From: Pseudomonas fluorescens
GTDB lineage: Bacteria > Pseudomonadota > Gammaproteobacteria > Pseudomonadales > Pseudomonadaceae
DNA length: 64,000 bases
Assembly: GCF_902497855.1 (NCBI RefSeq)
Contig: NZ_CABVHU010000014.1
Span: forward strand, 1-64,000
Direction: 5' to 3'
Part shown: piece by piece, positions 35,043-44,039 of the stretch
Numbering within the stretch: the first letter of the stretch is position 1
Layout of the letters: every line of letters begins with the position of its first letter
Program-made: the position numbers and the translations under genes
The notes under the pieces: generated by a model
The model's database searches: none
What the model saw: only the letters and a program-made list of their open reading frames with translations
Told to the model about the DNA's origin: nothing

Positions 35043-35909
35043 ATGAGCCAGTTTTCATCTGCGCGACAAGAATTCGAAACTGATTTGCAGCCCCTGACGA
35101 GCGTGCCGCTGGAGCGTGAATTACCTCTCGGCCAACGCCTGTGGCAACAAGGTTGGCTGCGCAAAAGCCTGATCCTGGTGTTGCTGGCGGTGCTGTGGGA
35201 GGTGGTTGCGCGGATTCAGAACAACGACTTGCTGTTACCGAGTTTTTTGCAGACCTCCGGCGCACTGTATGACGGCTTGCTCAGCGGCGAGTTACTGGGC
35301 AAGGTCTGGATTTCCCTGGTGGTGTTGCTCAAGGGTTACCTGATCGGCATCGTGCTGGCGTTTGCCTTGACCACCTTGGCGGTGTCGACACAATTCGGTC
35401 GCGACCTGCTGAGTACGCTGACCTCGATGTTCAACCCGCTGCCGGCGATTGCCCTGTTGCCGTTGGCGCTGCTGTGGTTTGGCCTGGGGCAGAACAGTTT
35501 GATTTTCGTGCTGGTGCATTCGGTGCTCTGGGCGTTGGCGTTGAACACCTATGCCGGGTTTCTCGGCGTCTCGGAAACCCTGCGCATGGCCGGACGTAAC
35601 TACGGCCTCAAGGGGATGCGTTTTGTGCTGTTCATCCTGATTCCGGCGGCGCTGCCGTCGATCCTCGCCGGGCTGAAAATCGGCTGGGCTTTTGCCTGGC
35701 GCACGCTGATCGCAGCTGAATTGGTGTTTGGCGCGACCAGTGGCAAGGGTGGATTGGGCTGGTACATTTTTCAGAATCGTAATGAGCTGTATACCGACAA
35801 GGTGTTTGCCGGGTTGGCGGTGGTGATTTTGATTGGGTTGCTGGTGGAGAATCTGGTGTTTGATACGTTGGAGCGGGTGACGGTGAAGCGGTGGGGGATG
35901 CAGCGGTGA
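35043..35909 (+). CDS. ABC transporter permease (SsuC/TauC type)
   Basis: The 288-residue protein has about six TM helices and the BPD_transp_1 EAA loop (ETLRMAGRNYGLKGMRFV, then ILIPAALPSILAGLKIG). It completes the importer made with the two preceding genes. The start has GAGAGGAGTG upstream, and the gap to the ATPase gene is 20 bases. Confidence 0.93.
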   Translation: MSQFSSARQEFETDLQPLTSVPLERELPLGQRLWQQGWLRKSLILVLLAVLWEVVARIQNNDLLLPSFLQTSGALYDGLLSGELLGKVWISLVVLLKGYLIGIVLAFALTTLAVSTQFGRDLLSTLTSMFNPLPAIALLPLALLWFGLGQNSLIFVLVHSVLWALALNTYAGFLGVSETLRMAGRNYGLKGMRFVLFILIPAALPSILAGLKIGWAFAWRTLIAAELVFGATSGKGGLGWYIFQNRNELYTDKVFAGLAVVILIGLLVENLVFDTLERVTVKRWGMQR

Positions 35910-35979
35910 GAACATGCCTTCAAGTGTCGAGAGCTCGTGTCATCGACGGCTCTCGTTACTCGGATATTGGTGCGTTGCA

Positions 35980-36873
35980 CTAAGCGCGGGCGCGTTGAGG
36001 TGGTGGCGGTGTCGGCGGCGTGACAATGATTGCAGGAGGCTGTGGAGGATTTTGATCTGCCATTCGTGAGTATTCTGGAAGTTGTGCTGCGGGCGCCTTC
36101 CTGATTGTCGCTGCTGCAGTAGACGGTCCGCTCAACTGGTTGAGCAGTTGCTGCTGATCAAATCCGTATGTTACAGCCTGGATGGGGTTACTGCCTGCTT
36201 GCACACCTGCTTGAAAATGGGTCCTCAAATCACCCACTGCATTACTGACAGCGGCAACATTTATTCGGACAGTACTGAGGGTTTCGTTCATCCTGTTTGA
36301 AATAGAGACCATCATAGTCTGCAGGTTGGTCCGCGGAGTACCGAGAGGGGGTGCACCTGAAGGGATGAGCGTTTGAACCGTTGTGGGTCTTAAGCTTAAC
36401 GCACGGTCAACCGATCTTAAACTAGCTTGAGCATTGGTTGGAGCAGCACTCAGAATCTTGTTCACCCTGTTAGTAGTAAATTTTAAGAAGTCATCAAGAA
36501 TTCCAAACATATGACCTGACGGATCCGAACTCCTTACCGGCTCGCCGCCACAATACATATACGCATTCAACCCTCCCCGCCCAAACGGACTCCAACTGTC
36601 CGGGCTATGAAAACGCATCAATCGCGGGTTGTAAGCGCGGTAGCCGTTCCCTAGTAAATACCACCCCGTCTTCGCCTCGTGCAGTTCGCCATTGAAACCT
36701 AGCTGTGACACGACGTCCTCTTGAGCGGACTGATGCCCATAGGCGGAATAAGCCAGGTGATTGGTGTCATTACCAACTACTTCGACAAGCACCGAGTTTT
36801 TGTTGTCTGTCGCCAGCAACACAGTGCGTTGTGTGTTCAATTTCTTTTGATCAACCGAATTGATTGGGGGCAT
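35980..36873 (-). CDS. Orphan RHS-core protein with variable C-terminal tail
   Basis: The 297-residue protein starts with an RHS-associated core (LGFNGELHEAKTGWYLLGNG, then YRAYNPRLMRFHSPDSWSPF, then YMYCGGEPVRSSDPSGH, about residues 57-121). This is the self-cleaving end block of RHS and TccC-like toxins. The remaining 175 residues are unlike any toxin domain I recognise and end in a Pro-rich tail. The body with the YD repeats is missing, so it looks like a stand-alone RHS tip, a type seen in fluorescent pseudomonads. The base composition is more A/T-rich in the tail than in the neighbours. GAAGG lies seven bases before the ATG. No immunity gene is evident. Confidence 0.8.
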   Translation of the reverse strand: MPPINSVDQKKLNTQRTVLLATDNKNSVLVEVVGNDTNHLAYSAYGHQSAQEDVVSQLGFNGELHEAKTGWYLLGNGYRAYNPRLMRFHSPDSWSPFGRGGLNAYMYCGGEPVRSSDPSGHMFGILDDFLKFTTNRVNKILSAAPTNAQASLRSVDRALSLRPTTVQTLIPSGAPPLGTPRTNLQTMMVSISNRMNETLSTVRINVAAVSNAVGDLRTHFQAGVQAGSNPIQAVTYGFDQQQLLNQLSGPSTAAATIRKAPAAQLPEYSRMADQNPPQPPAIIVTPPTPPPPQRARA

Positions 36874-36993
36874 GGAGCAGCCTTCGTTGGTGAGTTAGCG
36901 AAGTAAGTTCCGTTCTTTGTTTTACGCGCTTGCATCAAGGTTGAGAACTATCAGAACTGCTAGGGTCCTGCGTCGCAACCCGCACACGCCCAT

Positions 36994-37084
36994 CTGTAGG
37001 AGCGAAGCTTGCTCGCGATGGGGGCGACGCGGTCCCCAGGTGGACCGCGTTATCGTTCTTCGCGGGCAAGCCTCGCTCCTACAG
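36994..37084. repeat. REPIN between the RHS gene and the LysR gene
   Basis: Arms CTGTAGGAGCGAAGCTTGCT (from 36994) and TCTTCGCGGGCAAGCCTCGC (from 37057, continuing CTCCTACAG) form an imperfect inverted repeat. The centre holds an extra 9-bp hairpin, ACGCGGTCC/GGACCGCGT. Confidence 0.85.
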
Positions 37085-37131
37085 GGGAGGGCTGCTAGCA
37101 TTGCGTCTGACTCAATACAGGTCAGCTAAGC

Positions 37132-38067
37132 GTGCACAATATGCAACTTCCGGACATGAACCTCCTGGTCGCCCTCGACGCCTTGCTCGACGAAGGCAGT
37201 GTGGTGGGCGCGGCGCGGCGGATGAATCTCAGCCCGGCGGCCATGAGCCGCACGCTGACGCGGATTCGCGAGGCCATTGGCGATCCGATCCTGGTGCGGG
37301 CCGGGCGTGGGCTGGTGCCGACACCCAAGGCGCTGGCCTTGCGCGAGCAGGTGCGGGATGTCGTCGAGCAGGCGGCGTTGCTGTTCCGCTCCGCCGATGA
37401 AGTGGAGTTGGGGAGCTTGCGCCGGCGGTTCAGTATTCGCGCCAACGATTTCTTCGTGGGGGTCTACGGCGGCAAGCTGTTCGACACGATGGAACGCCAG
37501 GCGCCGCACTGTGAATTGCGCTTTGTCCCGGAGGGCGATGGGGATGACGAAGCCTTGCGTGAAGGCCGTATCGATTTAAGCGTCAGCAACAACCGGCCGC
37601 TGATGCCGGAGGTGAAGGTACAGAACCTGTTCTCCACGCATTTTGTCGGGTTGGTGCGCGAGGACCATCCGTTGTTCGATGAAGAGATCACCGCGGAGCG
37701 CTACGCCGGTTTCTCTCACATCAGCATGTCCCGCCGCGGCATCGCCCGTGGCCCGATCGACACGGCGCTCAACGCATTGGGATTGGAGCGGCGGGTGGCG
37801 GTGATTGCGCCGAGTTTCCATGCGGCGATGTTTGCGTTGCCGGATTCCGATCTGATTCTGCCTGTACCGAAAGAGGCGTTGCTGAGTGTGCGGCGCCTGG
37901 GGTTGAAGCTGCGATCCTTCACCCTGCCGATTCCGCTGCCGACTATCATGCTGACCCAGGCGTGGCACCCGCGTTTCGACAAGGACCCGGCGCATCGGTG
38001 GATGCGTGAGACGCTCAAGGCATGTTGCGATGCGACGTGGCTGGCTGCACAACCCACCTCAGCCTGA
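37132..38067 (+). CDS. LysR-family transcriptional regulator
   Basis: The protein has 311 residues: an N-terminal winged helix (MNLLVALDALLDEGSVVGAA, then RRMNLSPAAMSRTLTRIREA) and a LysR substrate-binding domain. It reads in the same direction as the following MFS-HlyD-OMP pump genes and probably controls them, although a REPIN lies between. The start may be the GTG at 37132 or the ATG at 37141; AGG at 37119 fits both loosely. Confidence 0.9.
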   Translation: MHNMQLPDMNLLVALDALLDEGSVVGAARRMNLSPAAMSRTLTRIREAIGDPILVRAGRGLVPTPKALALREQVRDVVEQAALLFRSADEVELGSLRRRFSIRANDFFVGVYGGKLFDTMERQAPHCELRFVPEGDGDDEALREGRIDLSVSNNRPLMPEVKVQNLFSTHFVGLVREDHPLFDEEITAERYAGFSHISMSRRGIARGPIDTALNALGLERRVAVIAPSFHAAMFALPDSDLILPVPKEALLSVRRLGLKLRSFTLPIPLPTIMLTQAWHPRFDKDPAHRWMRETLKACCDATWLAAQPTSA

Positions 38068-38080
38068 ACGCCGATCCCTT

Positions 38081-38168
38081 GTAGGAGCTGGCTTGCCAGC
38101 GAAGGCTATGTCTCATTCAGCATCTTCGTTGACTGATACACCGCCTTCGCTGGCAAGCCAGCTCCTAC
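38081..38168. repeat. REPIN between the LysR gene and the MFS gene
   Basis: Two perfect 26-base inverted arms (38081-38106 and 38143-38168; GTAGGAGCTGGCTTGCCAGC at the left) are separated by 36 bases. Confidence 0.9.
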
Positions 38169-38281
38169 AGGGTTTTTGTATTGCTGCATGGGACGCACTT
38201 ATAACCTGCCAATAAGTTGATTTTCGTCAGCTGCCTCGCTTCTTAAAATGCCCCGGCATTCAATCCCGGAGCTTGCAGTAC

Positions 38282-39820
38282 ATGACTTCCCTCACGGTCA
38301 CGGCACCGCTCGCCGCGGCCAGCCCGGCCGCCGCCGTCGCGCCACCGGTGTTCGGCCCGCGAATCATCATCGGCTTGCTGGGCGTGTTGCTGGCGGTGCT
38401 GGTGTCGGGCCTCAACGAGATGGTGACCAAGGTGGCCCTGGCCGACATTCGCGGCGCGTTGGCGATTGGCTACGACGAAGGCACCTGGCTGGTCGCCAGC
38501 TACACCGCGACCTCGGTGGCCGCCATGGCGTTCGCACCCTGGTGTGCGGTGACGTTTTCGTTGCGACGGTTCACCCTCTGCGCGATCAGTGCGTTCACCC
38601 TGTTGGGCGTGCTGTGCCCGTTCTCCCCGAACTACGAAAGCCTGCTGCTCCTGCGTACCCTGCAAGGCCTGGCCGGCGGCGCATTGCCGCCGATGCTGAT
38701 GACCGTCGCGTTGCGTTTTTTGCCGGCCAACGTGAAGTTATATGGCCTGGCCGGTTACGCCCTGACTGCAACGTTCGGTCCTGGCCTCGGCACTCCGTTG
38801 GCCGGGTTATGGACCGAACATGTCGGCTGGCAATGGACCTTCTGGCAAATCATCGCACCGTGCCTGATGGCCATGGTCGCGGTGGCCTATGGCTTGCCCC
38901 AGGATCCGCTGCGCCTGGAGCGATTCAAGCAATTCAACTGGCGCGGTGTGCTGCTGGGTTTCCCGGCGATCTGCATGCTGGTGATCGGCATCCTGCAGGG
39001 CAACCGGCTGGACTGGTTCGAGTCGAGCCTGATCTGCGGATTGCTCGGGGGCGGGCTGTTGCTGCTGGTGCTGTTCCTGATCAACGAATGGTCGCAGCCG
39101 ATGCCGTTTTTCAAGATGCAGATGCTCGGCATCCGTAACCTGTCGTTCGCCTTGCTGACGCTGGCCGGGGTGCTGGTGGTGCTGTTGGCGGTGATCATCA
39201 TTCCGTCGAGCTACCTGGCTCAGGTCCAGGGTTATCGCCCGGTGCAGACTGCGCCGATCATGCTGCTCGCGGCACTGCCGCAGCTGATCGCGCTGCCCTT
39301 GGTCGCAGCGCTGTGCAACCTGCGCTGGGTCGATTGTCGCTGGGTGCTGGGCATCGGCCTCTGCATGCTGGCGCTGTCGTGCATCGGTGGTTCGCAGCTG
39401 ACGTCGGTGTGGATTCGCGACGATTTCTATGCGCTGCAACTGCTGCAGATCTTCGGTCAGCCCATGGCAGTGTTGCCGCTGCTGATGCTCTCCACCGGCA
39501 GCATCAGCCCGCTGGAAGGGCCGTTCGCCTCGGCCTGGTTCAACACCGTGAAAGGCCTGTCGGCGGTGATCGCCACCGGCGTGATCGAGGCGCTGACCAC
39601 CTCGAGGCTGCACTTTCATTCAACCATGTTGGTGGACAGCCTCGGTAACTCGCCCTTGGCCGACAGCGACAGCGCGGGCCTTGCCCATCGATTGCATGAA
39701 CAGGCCGTGGTGCTGACGGCTTCGGATCTTTATCTGTGCATGGCCGGCGTCGCCCTGGCGCTGATCCTGCTGATTTTCTGGCTGCCGACGCGGATCTATC
39801 CACCGCGCGCGCCGACTTGA
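38282..39820 (+). CDS. MFS multidrug transporter, DHA2 (EmrB-like) family
   Basis: The 512-residue inner-membrane exporter has about 14 TM helices. It has the usual LRTLQGLAGGALPPMLM helix and a motif-C-like GYALTATFGPGLGTPLAG. It would form a tripartite pump with the HlyD and NodT-type proteins encoded next. The ATG at 38282 has CCCGGAG ten bases upstream; a TTG at 38273 is too close to that site. Confidence 0.93.
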   Translation: MTSLTVTAPLAAASPAAAVAPPVFGPRIIIGLLGVLLAVLVSGLNEMVTKVALADIRGALAIGYDEGTWLVASYTATSVAAMAFAPWCAVTFSLRRFTLCAISAFTLLGVLCPFSPNYESLLLLRTLQGLAGGALPPMLMTVALRFLPANVKLYGLAGYALTATFGPGLGTPLAGLWTEHVGWQWTFWQIIAPCLMAMVAVAYGLPQDPLRLERFKQFNWRGVLLGFPAICMLVIGILQGNRLDWFESSLICGLLGGGLLLLVLFLINEWSQPMPFFKMQMLGIRNLSFALLTLAGVLVVLLAVIIIPSSYLAQVQGYRPVQTAPIMLLAALPQLIALPLVAALCNLRWVDCRWVLGIGLCMLALSCIGGSQLTSVWIRDDFYALQLLQIFGQPMAVLPLLMLSTGSISPLEGPFASAWFNTVKGLSAVIATGVIEALTTSRLHFHSTMLVDSLGNSPLADSDSAGLAHRLHEQAVVLTASDLYLCMAGVALALILLIFWLPTRIYPPRAPT

Positions 39821-39846
39821 TTGCTCCACTGAAACTGAAGGTTTTT

Positions 39847-40911
39847 ATGACGACTCAAGCAAAGCAAAAAGTGGCCGTTGGCGCCGTCGCGGTGGTGGCG
39901 GTCGGCGTGCTGATTTACCTGTTGGTGCCGGGGATTTTCGGCCAGCGCACGCAACGGAGCACCAATGACGCCTTTGTCTCGGCGGACTTCACGCTGGTGG
40001 CACCGCGCGTGGCCGGGTTTATCAAGGACGTGCTGGTGGAAGACAACCAGCAGGTCAAGGCCGGGCAGCTGCTGGCTGTCATCGATGACCGCGATCTGCG
40101 CGCCGCCGCCCAGGCCGCCGACGCCGAGACACTGGTGGCGAGGGCGCAACTGCAAAATGCGCGGGCGACCCTCGAACGTCAGACTTCGGTGATCGCCCAG
40201 GCCCAGGCCACCGTCGTGTCCGCCAAAGCCGAGATGGCCTTCGCCGAGCATGAATTGAACCGCTACAACCACCTCGCCGGGGTCGGTGCCGGTACGGTGC
40301 AGAATGCTCAGCAAGCACGCACGCGCATCGATCAGGCCACCGCTCGGTTGGCCAACGCCACGGCGGTACTGACCGCGGAACGTAAACAAGTGGAGATCCT
40401 TGCCGCCCAGCGCGACGCGGCCGACGGTGGATTGAAACGGGCGCAAGCGGCGCTGGAAATGGCCAGCTATGAGCTGTCCTACACGCGCATCGTTGCGCCT
40501 CAGGACGGCATGGTCGGCGAGCGTGCGGTGCGCGTTGGTGCCTACGTCACGCCCGGAAGCAAGATTCTGGCGGTGGTACCGCTCGCTCAGGCTTATGTGA
40601 TCGCCAATTTTCAGGAAACCCAATTGACCGACGTGCAGCCGGGACAGAACGTGCAGGTACGCGTCGACAGCCTTGGTGGCGAAGCCTTGCGCGGACGTGT
40701 CGAGAGCATCGCCCCGGCTACCGGCGTGACCTTTGCTTCGATCAAGCCGGACAATGCCACCGGCAATTTCACCAAGGTGGTGCAGCGGATTCCGGTGAAG
40801 ATCGTGCTGGATGCCGGTCAGCCGCAGACTGAGCGATTGCGGGTGGGGATGTCGGTGGAGGCGAGGATCGATACCGCAAGCGCTGGCGAGCATGAGGTTG
40901 CGCAGCGATGA
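39847..40911 (+). CDS. HlyD/EmrA-type membrane fusion protein
   Basis: The 354-residue protein has an N-terminal TM helix (VAVGAVAVVAVGVLIYLLVPG), a biotinyl-like fold (VAPRVAGFIKDVLVEDNQQV), a long coiled-coil hairpin (about 95-200) and a beta barrel (PGSKILAVVPLAQAYVIANF). It links the MFS exporter to the outer-membrane factor. GAAGG precedes the ATG. Its stop overlaps an ATG at 40908 as ATGA, the probable ancestral start of the next gene. Confidence 0.92.
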   Translation: MTTQAKQKVAVGAVAVVAVGVLIYLLVPGIFGQRTQRSTNDAFVSADFTLVAPRVAGFIKDVLVEDNQQVKAGQLLAVIDDRDLRAAAQAADAETLVARAQLQNARATLERQTSVIAQAQATVVSAKAEMAFAEHELNRYNHLAGVGAGTVQNAQQARTRIDQATARLANATAVLTAERKQVEILAAQRDAADGGLKRAQAALEMASYELSYTRIVAPQDGMVGERAVRVGAYVTPGSKILAVVPLAQAYVIANFQETQLTDVQPGQNVQVRVDSLGGEALRGRVESIAPATGVTFASIKPDNATGNFTKVVQRIPVKIVLDAGQPQTERLRVGMSVEARIDTASAGEHEVAQR

Positions 40912-40935
40912 AGATTTTTGTCGACTGTTCAGGCG

Positions 40936-41033
40936 CCTTCGCGAGCAGGCTCGCTCCCACAGTTGATCTGCTGGGTGCCCAAACTTTATGCACAAAAGGA
41001 GATCTGGTGTGGGAGCGAGCCTGCTCGCGAAGG
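40936..41033. repeat. REPIN inside the 5' end of the efflux outer-membrane gene
   Basis: Two perfect 26-base arms (40936-40961 and 41008-41033) are separated by 46 bases. The right arm TGTGGGAGCGAGCCTGCTCG overlaps the GTG start codon proposed for the next gene. Confidence 0.9.
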
Positions 41034-42503
41034 GGCCGACTGCCTCAACTAACCCTGTGCGCCTTGCTCGTCATGAGCCTTTCAGCCTGCACCGTCGGCC
41101 CGGACTTCCAGAAACCTCAGGCACAACAAATCGTCGGATGGTCAAAACCGTCAAAAGCCGCGCCCAGTCAAGCCGTCACCGAAACCATGGACGAACGCTG
41201 GTGGGAGATATTTCACGACCCGCAACTCACGGCCCTGATCCAACGCGCCCTGACCGACAACCTCGACCTGAAACTCGCCAGCAGCCGCTTGCAGCAAAGT
41301 CGCGCCGCGCGTCAGGTGATCACGGCCGAGCGCTATCCCAACACCGCCGCCACCGGCAGCTACGGGCGTAAACGCAACAGCGGCAAAGGCCTGAACGATC
41401 CGTCGGGCAACAACGGCGACTCGGCGTTCAACTTATGGGACGCCGGTTTCTCCGCCGCCTGGGAGCTGGATTTCTGGGGCCGGGTACGCCGCGAAACCGA
41501 GGCCGCCGATGCCACCCTGGAAGTCGCGGAAAACGACCGCCGCGGCGTGCTGTTATCGTTACTCGCCGAAACCGCCCAGGACTACATACAGCTTCGCGGT
41601 GTGCAAAGTATCCGAGTCGTCACCCAGCAGAACCTCGACGTCGCTCGCCATAGCCTGAAACTCTCGCAACTGCGCCTGGCCGACGGCGTCGCCACCGATC
41701 TGGATGTCGCCGAAGCCGCCGCGCAGGTCGCCGCCATCGAATCGCGCCTGCCGGCGCTGGAGCAGCGTCAGTCGCAATTGATCAATGCCCTGAGTCTGCT
41801 GATGGGCGAGCCGCCGCAGGCACTGCATGCCGAGTTATCCACAGACGCTGCGGTGCCGCAAACCCCGCGCCAGGTGGCCATCGGGCTGCCGTCGCAGTTG
41901 GCCGAACGCCGCCCGGACATCCGCCAGGCCGAAGCCCGCCTGCATGCCGCCACCGCCAGCATCGGCGTGGCCAAGGGCGATTTCTATCCGCGGATCACCC
42001 TGTCGGGCAATGTCGGCTCCCAAGCCATGCAGCTGAGCGATTTTGGTTCCTGGGGCTCACGCTCATTCGGTATCGGTCCGCAGTTCAGCCTGCCGCTGTT
42101 CGATGGCGGACGCCTGCGCGGCATGCTGCAACTGCGTGAAGCACAACAGCAGGAAGCGGCACTGGCCTATCAGCACACCGTACTGCGCGCCTGGCATGAG
42201 ATCGACGATCAACTGGCCGCGTACAACGCCAGCCAGCTGCGCCGCGACCGCCTCGCCGAAGCGGTAAGCCAGAACCGGATCGCCTTGCGCGCTGCGCAAC
42301 AGCAATATGTGGAAGGGGTGGTGGATTTCGTCAACGTCCTGACTGTGCAAGGCGAGTTGCTGGCGACTCAACAACAGTGGGTCGAAAGCTCGACCGGGGT
42401 TTCGCTGGCGATGGTCGGGTTGTACAAGGCGTTGGGCGGGGGATGGGAGTCGGTGTATCCGGTGGCACAAACGGTGCACCTCACTCCTTCTCCGATAAAT
42501 TAG
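41007..42503 (+). CDS. NodT-family outer-membrane efflux lipoprotein (TolC/OprM-like)
   Basis: The 498-residue outer-membrane channel has a lipobox (LVMSLSAC), two OEP repeats, and the usual LSLLMGEPP and RRPDIRQAEARLHAATASIG blocks. The start is ambiguous. The GTG at 41007 has a strong AGGAG five bases upstream and gives a compact Arg-rich signal peptide (MWERACSRRGRLPQLTLCAL). An ATG at 40908 overlaps the hlyD stop but would add 33 residues encoded by the REPIN. Its 3' end overlaps the convergent slipin gene by 23 bases. It completes the tripartite pump. Confidence 0.88.
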   Translation: MWERACSRRGRLPQLTLCALLVMSLSACTVGPDFQKPQAQQIVGWSKPSKAAPSQAVTETMDERWWEIFHDPQLTALIQRALTDNLDLKLASSRLQQSRAARQVITAERYPNTAATGSYGRKRNSGKGLNDPSGNNGDSAFNLWDAGFSAAWELDFWGRVRRETEAADATLEVAENDRRGVLLSLLAETAQDYIQLRGVQSIRVVTQQNLDVARHSLKLSQLRLADGVATDLDVAEAAAQVAAIESRLPALEQRQSQLINALSLLMGEPPQALHAELSTDAAVPQTPRQVAIGLPSQLAERRPDIRQAEARLHAATASIGVAKGDFYPRITLSGNVGSQAMQLSDFGSWGSRSFGIGPQFSLPLFDGGRLRGMLQLREAQQQEAALAYQHTVLRAWHEIDDQLAAYNASQLRRDRLAEAVSQNRIALRAAQQQYVEGVVDFVNVLTVQGELLATQQQWVESSTGVSLAMVGLYKALGGGWESVYPVAQTVHLTPSPIN

Positions 42504-43239
42504 CCATCCCCTTGAGCAACTCGATCGGCAGCGGGAAGACGATGGTCGAGCTCTTGTCTCCGGCGATCGAACTCAGCGTCTGCATATACCGCAGCTGCAT
42601 GGCACCCGGCTGACGGCCCAGCATTTCTGCGGCCTGCATCAGTTTCTCCGACGCCTGTAGTTCGCCTTCGGCATGGATCACTTTGGCCCGACGTTCCCGT
42701 TCGGCTTCGGCCTGTTTGGCAATCGCGCGCACCATCGATTCGTTGAGGTCCACGTGCTTGATCTCGACGTTGGCCACCTTGATGCCCCAGGCGTCGGTCT
42801 GGGCATCGAGCACTTGCTGGATATCGACGTTCAACCGCTCGCGCTCGGCCAGCAGTTCATCCAGTTCGTGTTTACCCAGTACCGCCCGCAAGGTGGTCTG
42901 GGCCAGTTGGCTGGTGGCCATGAGGAAGTCCTCAACCTGGATGATCGCCTTCTGCGGATCGAGCACGCGAAAATACAGCACCGCATTGACCTTGACCGAG
43001 ACGTTGTCGCGGGTGATGACGTCTTGGGGCGGCACGTCGAGGACCACGGTACGCAAGTCGACGCGAACCATCTGCTGTACCACTGGAATCAGCAGGATCA
43101 GGCCGGGGCCCTTGACCTGCCAGAAGCGCCCGAGCTGGAACACGACCCCGCGCTCGTATTCGCGCAGGATACGAAAGGTCGACCCCGCCAGTGCAATCAA
43201 CAGTAACAGCAGCGCGGCAAAACCCAGTTGCAAGCCCAT
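42481..43239 (-). CDS. Slipin (stomatin/prohibitin-family membrane protein)
   Basis: The 252-residue protein has one N-terminal membrane segment (FAALLLLLIALAGSTF), an SPFH domain (REYERGVVFQLGRFWQVKGP and VVLDVPPQDVITRDNVSVKV) and a helical, charged C-terminal part (RAIAKQAEAERERRAKVIHA). Slipins paired with NfeD are thought to organise membrane microdomains. It starts two bases after the nfeD stop, so the two form an operon. Confidence 0.93.
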   Translation of the reverse strand: MGLQLGFAALLLLLIALAGSTFRILREYERGVVFQLGRFWQVKGPGLILLIPVVQQMVRVDLRTVVLDVPPQDVITRDNVSVKVNAVLYFRVLDPQKAIIQVEDFLMATSQLAQTTLRAVLGKHELDELLAERERLNVDIQQVLDAQTDAWGIKVANVEIKHVDLNESMVRAIAKQAEAERERRAKVIHAEGELQASEKLMQAAEMLGRQPGAMQLRYMQTLSSIAGDKSSTIVFPLPIELLKGMANLSEKE

Positions 43240-43241
43240 GG

Positions 43242-43772
43242 TTATTCTCCACCCGGCGCCGCGTCAGCCGCGGCCACTTCCAGCAGTAGTCCCTTGCGTG
43301 CCACCACCCGGACCCGTTGCCCGGGTTGCAGCGGCGTGGCGCTGAGCACCTGCCACTGCTCTCCTTGCAGGTGCACCCAGCCGTTATAGGCATTGCCGGC
43401 CAGCGACATCACCTGAGTCACGCTGCCAACCAGCCCCGCATCGCCACTGACGTTGTGGCGTGGCCGGGTTTTCAGGGCATGGATCAACAGGAAGATCAGC
43501 AGCAGGGCACTGATCAGTCCCAGGCCGATCATCAATGGCACCGGCACCTCGGTATTGGTCAGGATCACCGCCCCGATCACGAACATCACAATGCCGCCCA
43601 AACCGATCACGCCGTAATTGGGCAGTGCCGCCTCGGCAATCAGAAACGCGATGCCAAACGTGATCAGCCAGATCCCGATCGGGTTGGGAGCCAGCAGGAC
43701 AACCGTGTCCGCGGCGAAGATCGATCCGCTCAAGGCCAACAACAGCGCAACCGCACAGCAACGAATGTTCAC
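43242..43772 (-). CDS. NfeD-family protein (short form)
   Basis: The 176-residue protein has four hydrophobic segments and a C-terminal OB-fold (DAGLVGSVTQVMSLAGNAYN, then GWVHLQGEQWQV). The protease half of long NfeD proteins is absent. It is probably a partner of the slipin. The GTG at 43772 is the likely start because GGGAGGG lies six bases upstream; the longer frame runs back through a REP element. Confidence 0.9.
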   Translation of the reverse strand: MNIRCCAVALLLALSGSIFAADTVVLLAPNPIGIWLITFGIAFLIAEAALPNYGVIGLGGIVMFVIGAVILTNTEVPVPLMIGLGLISALLLIFLLIHALKTRPRHNVSGDAGLVGSVTQVMSLAGNAYNGWVHLQGEQWQVLSATPLQPGQRVRVVARKGLLLEVAAADAAPGGE

Positions 43773-43782
43773 TTGACCCTCC

Positions 43783-43821
43783 CTGTAGGAGCGAGCGAGC
43801 TCCGGGCGGCGTTCCGACGAT
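43783..43821. repeat. Single REP element upstream of nfeD
   Basis: One REP arm (CTGTAGGAGCGAGCGAGCTC, continuing into GGGCGGCGTTCCGACGA) without an inverted partner. Read on the minus strand, it ends directly at the nfeD ribosome-binding site. Confidence 0.75.
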
Positions 43822-44039
43822 GAACCCGAGAGCACCGTGCCGAGTTCAGGCAGTGCGCGTTAGCTCATCACTTCATACAGTCTAGCCGAGCTGCGGATTG
43901 TACGAATTTTGATCAATTGTTGACCTTGGCCGGTGGGCAGATTTCCCTCTTGATTGCACCAGCGGGCCTAGACTTTGAGTACAGAGAAAAGTGTTAACCA
44001 TCGTCCACCAGACACTGTCTGCGGACATCGAGGTGCATC

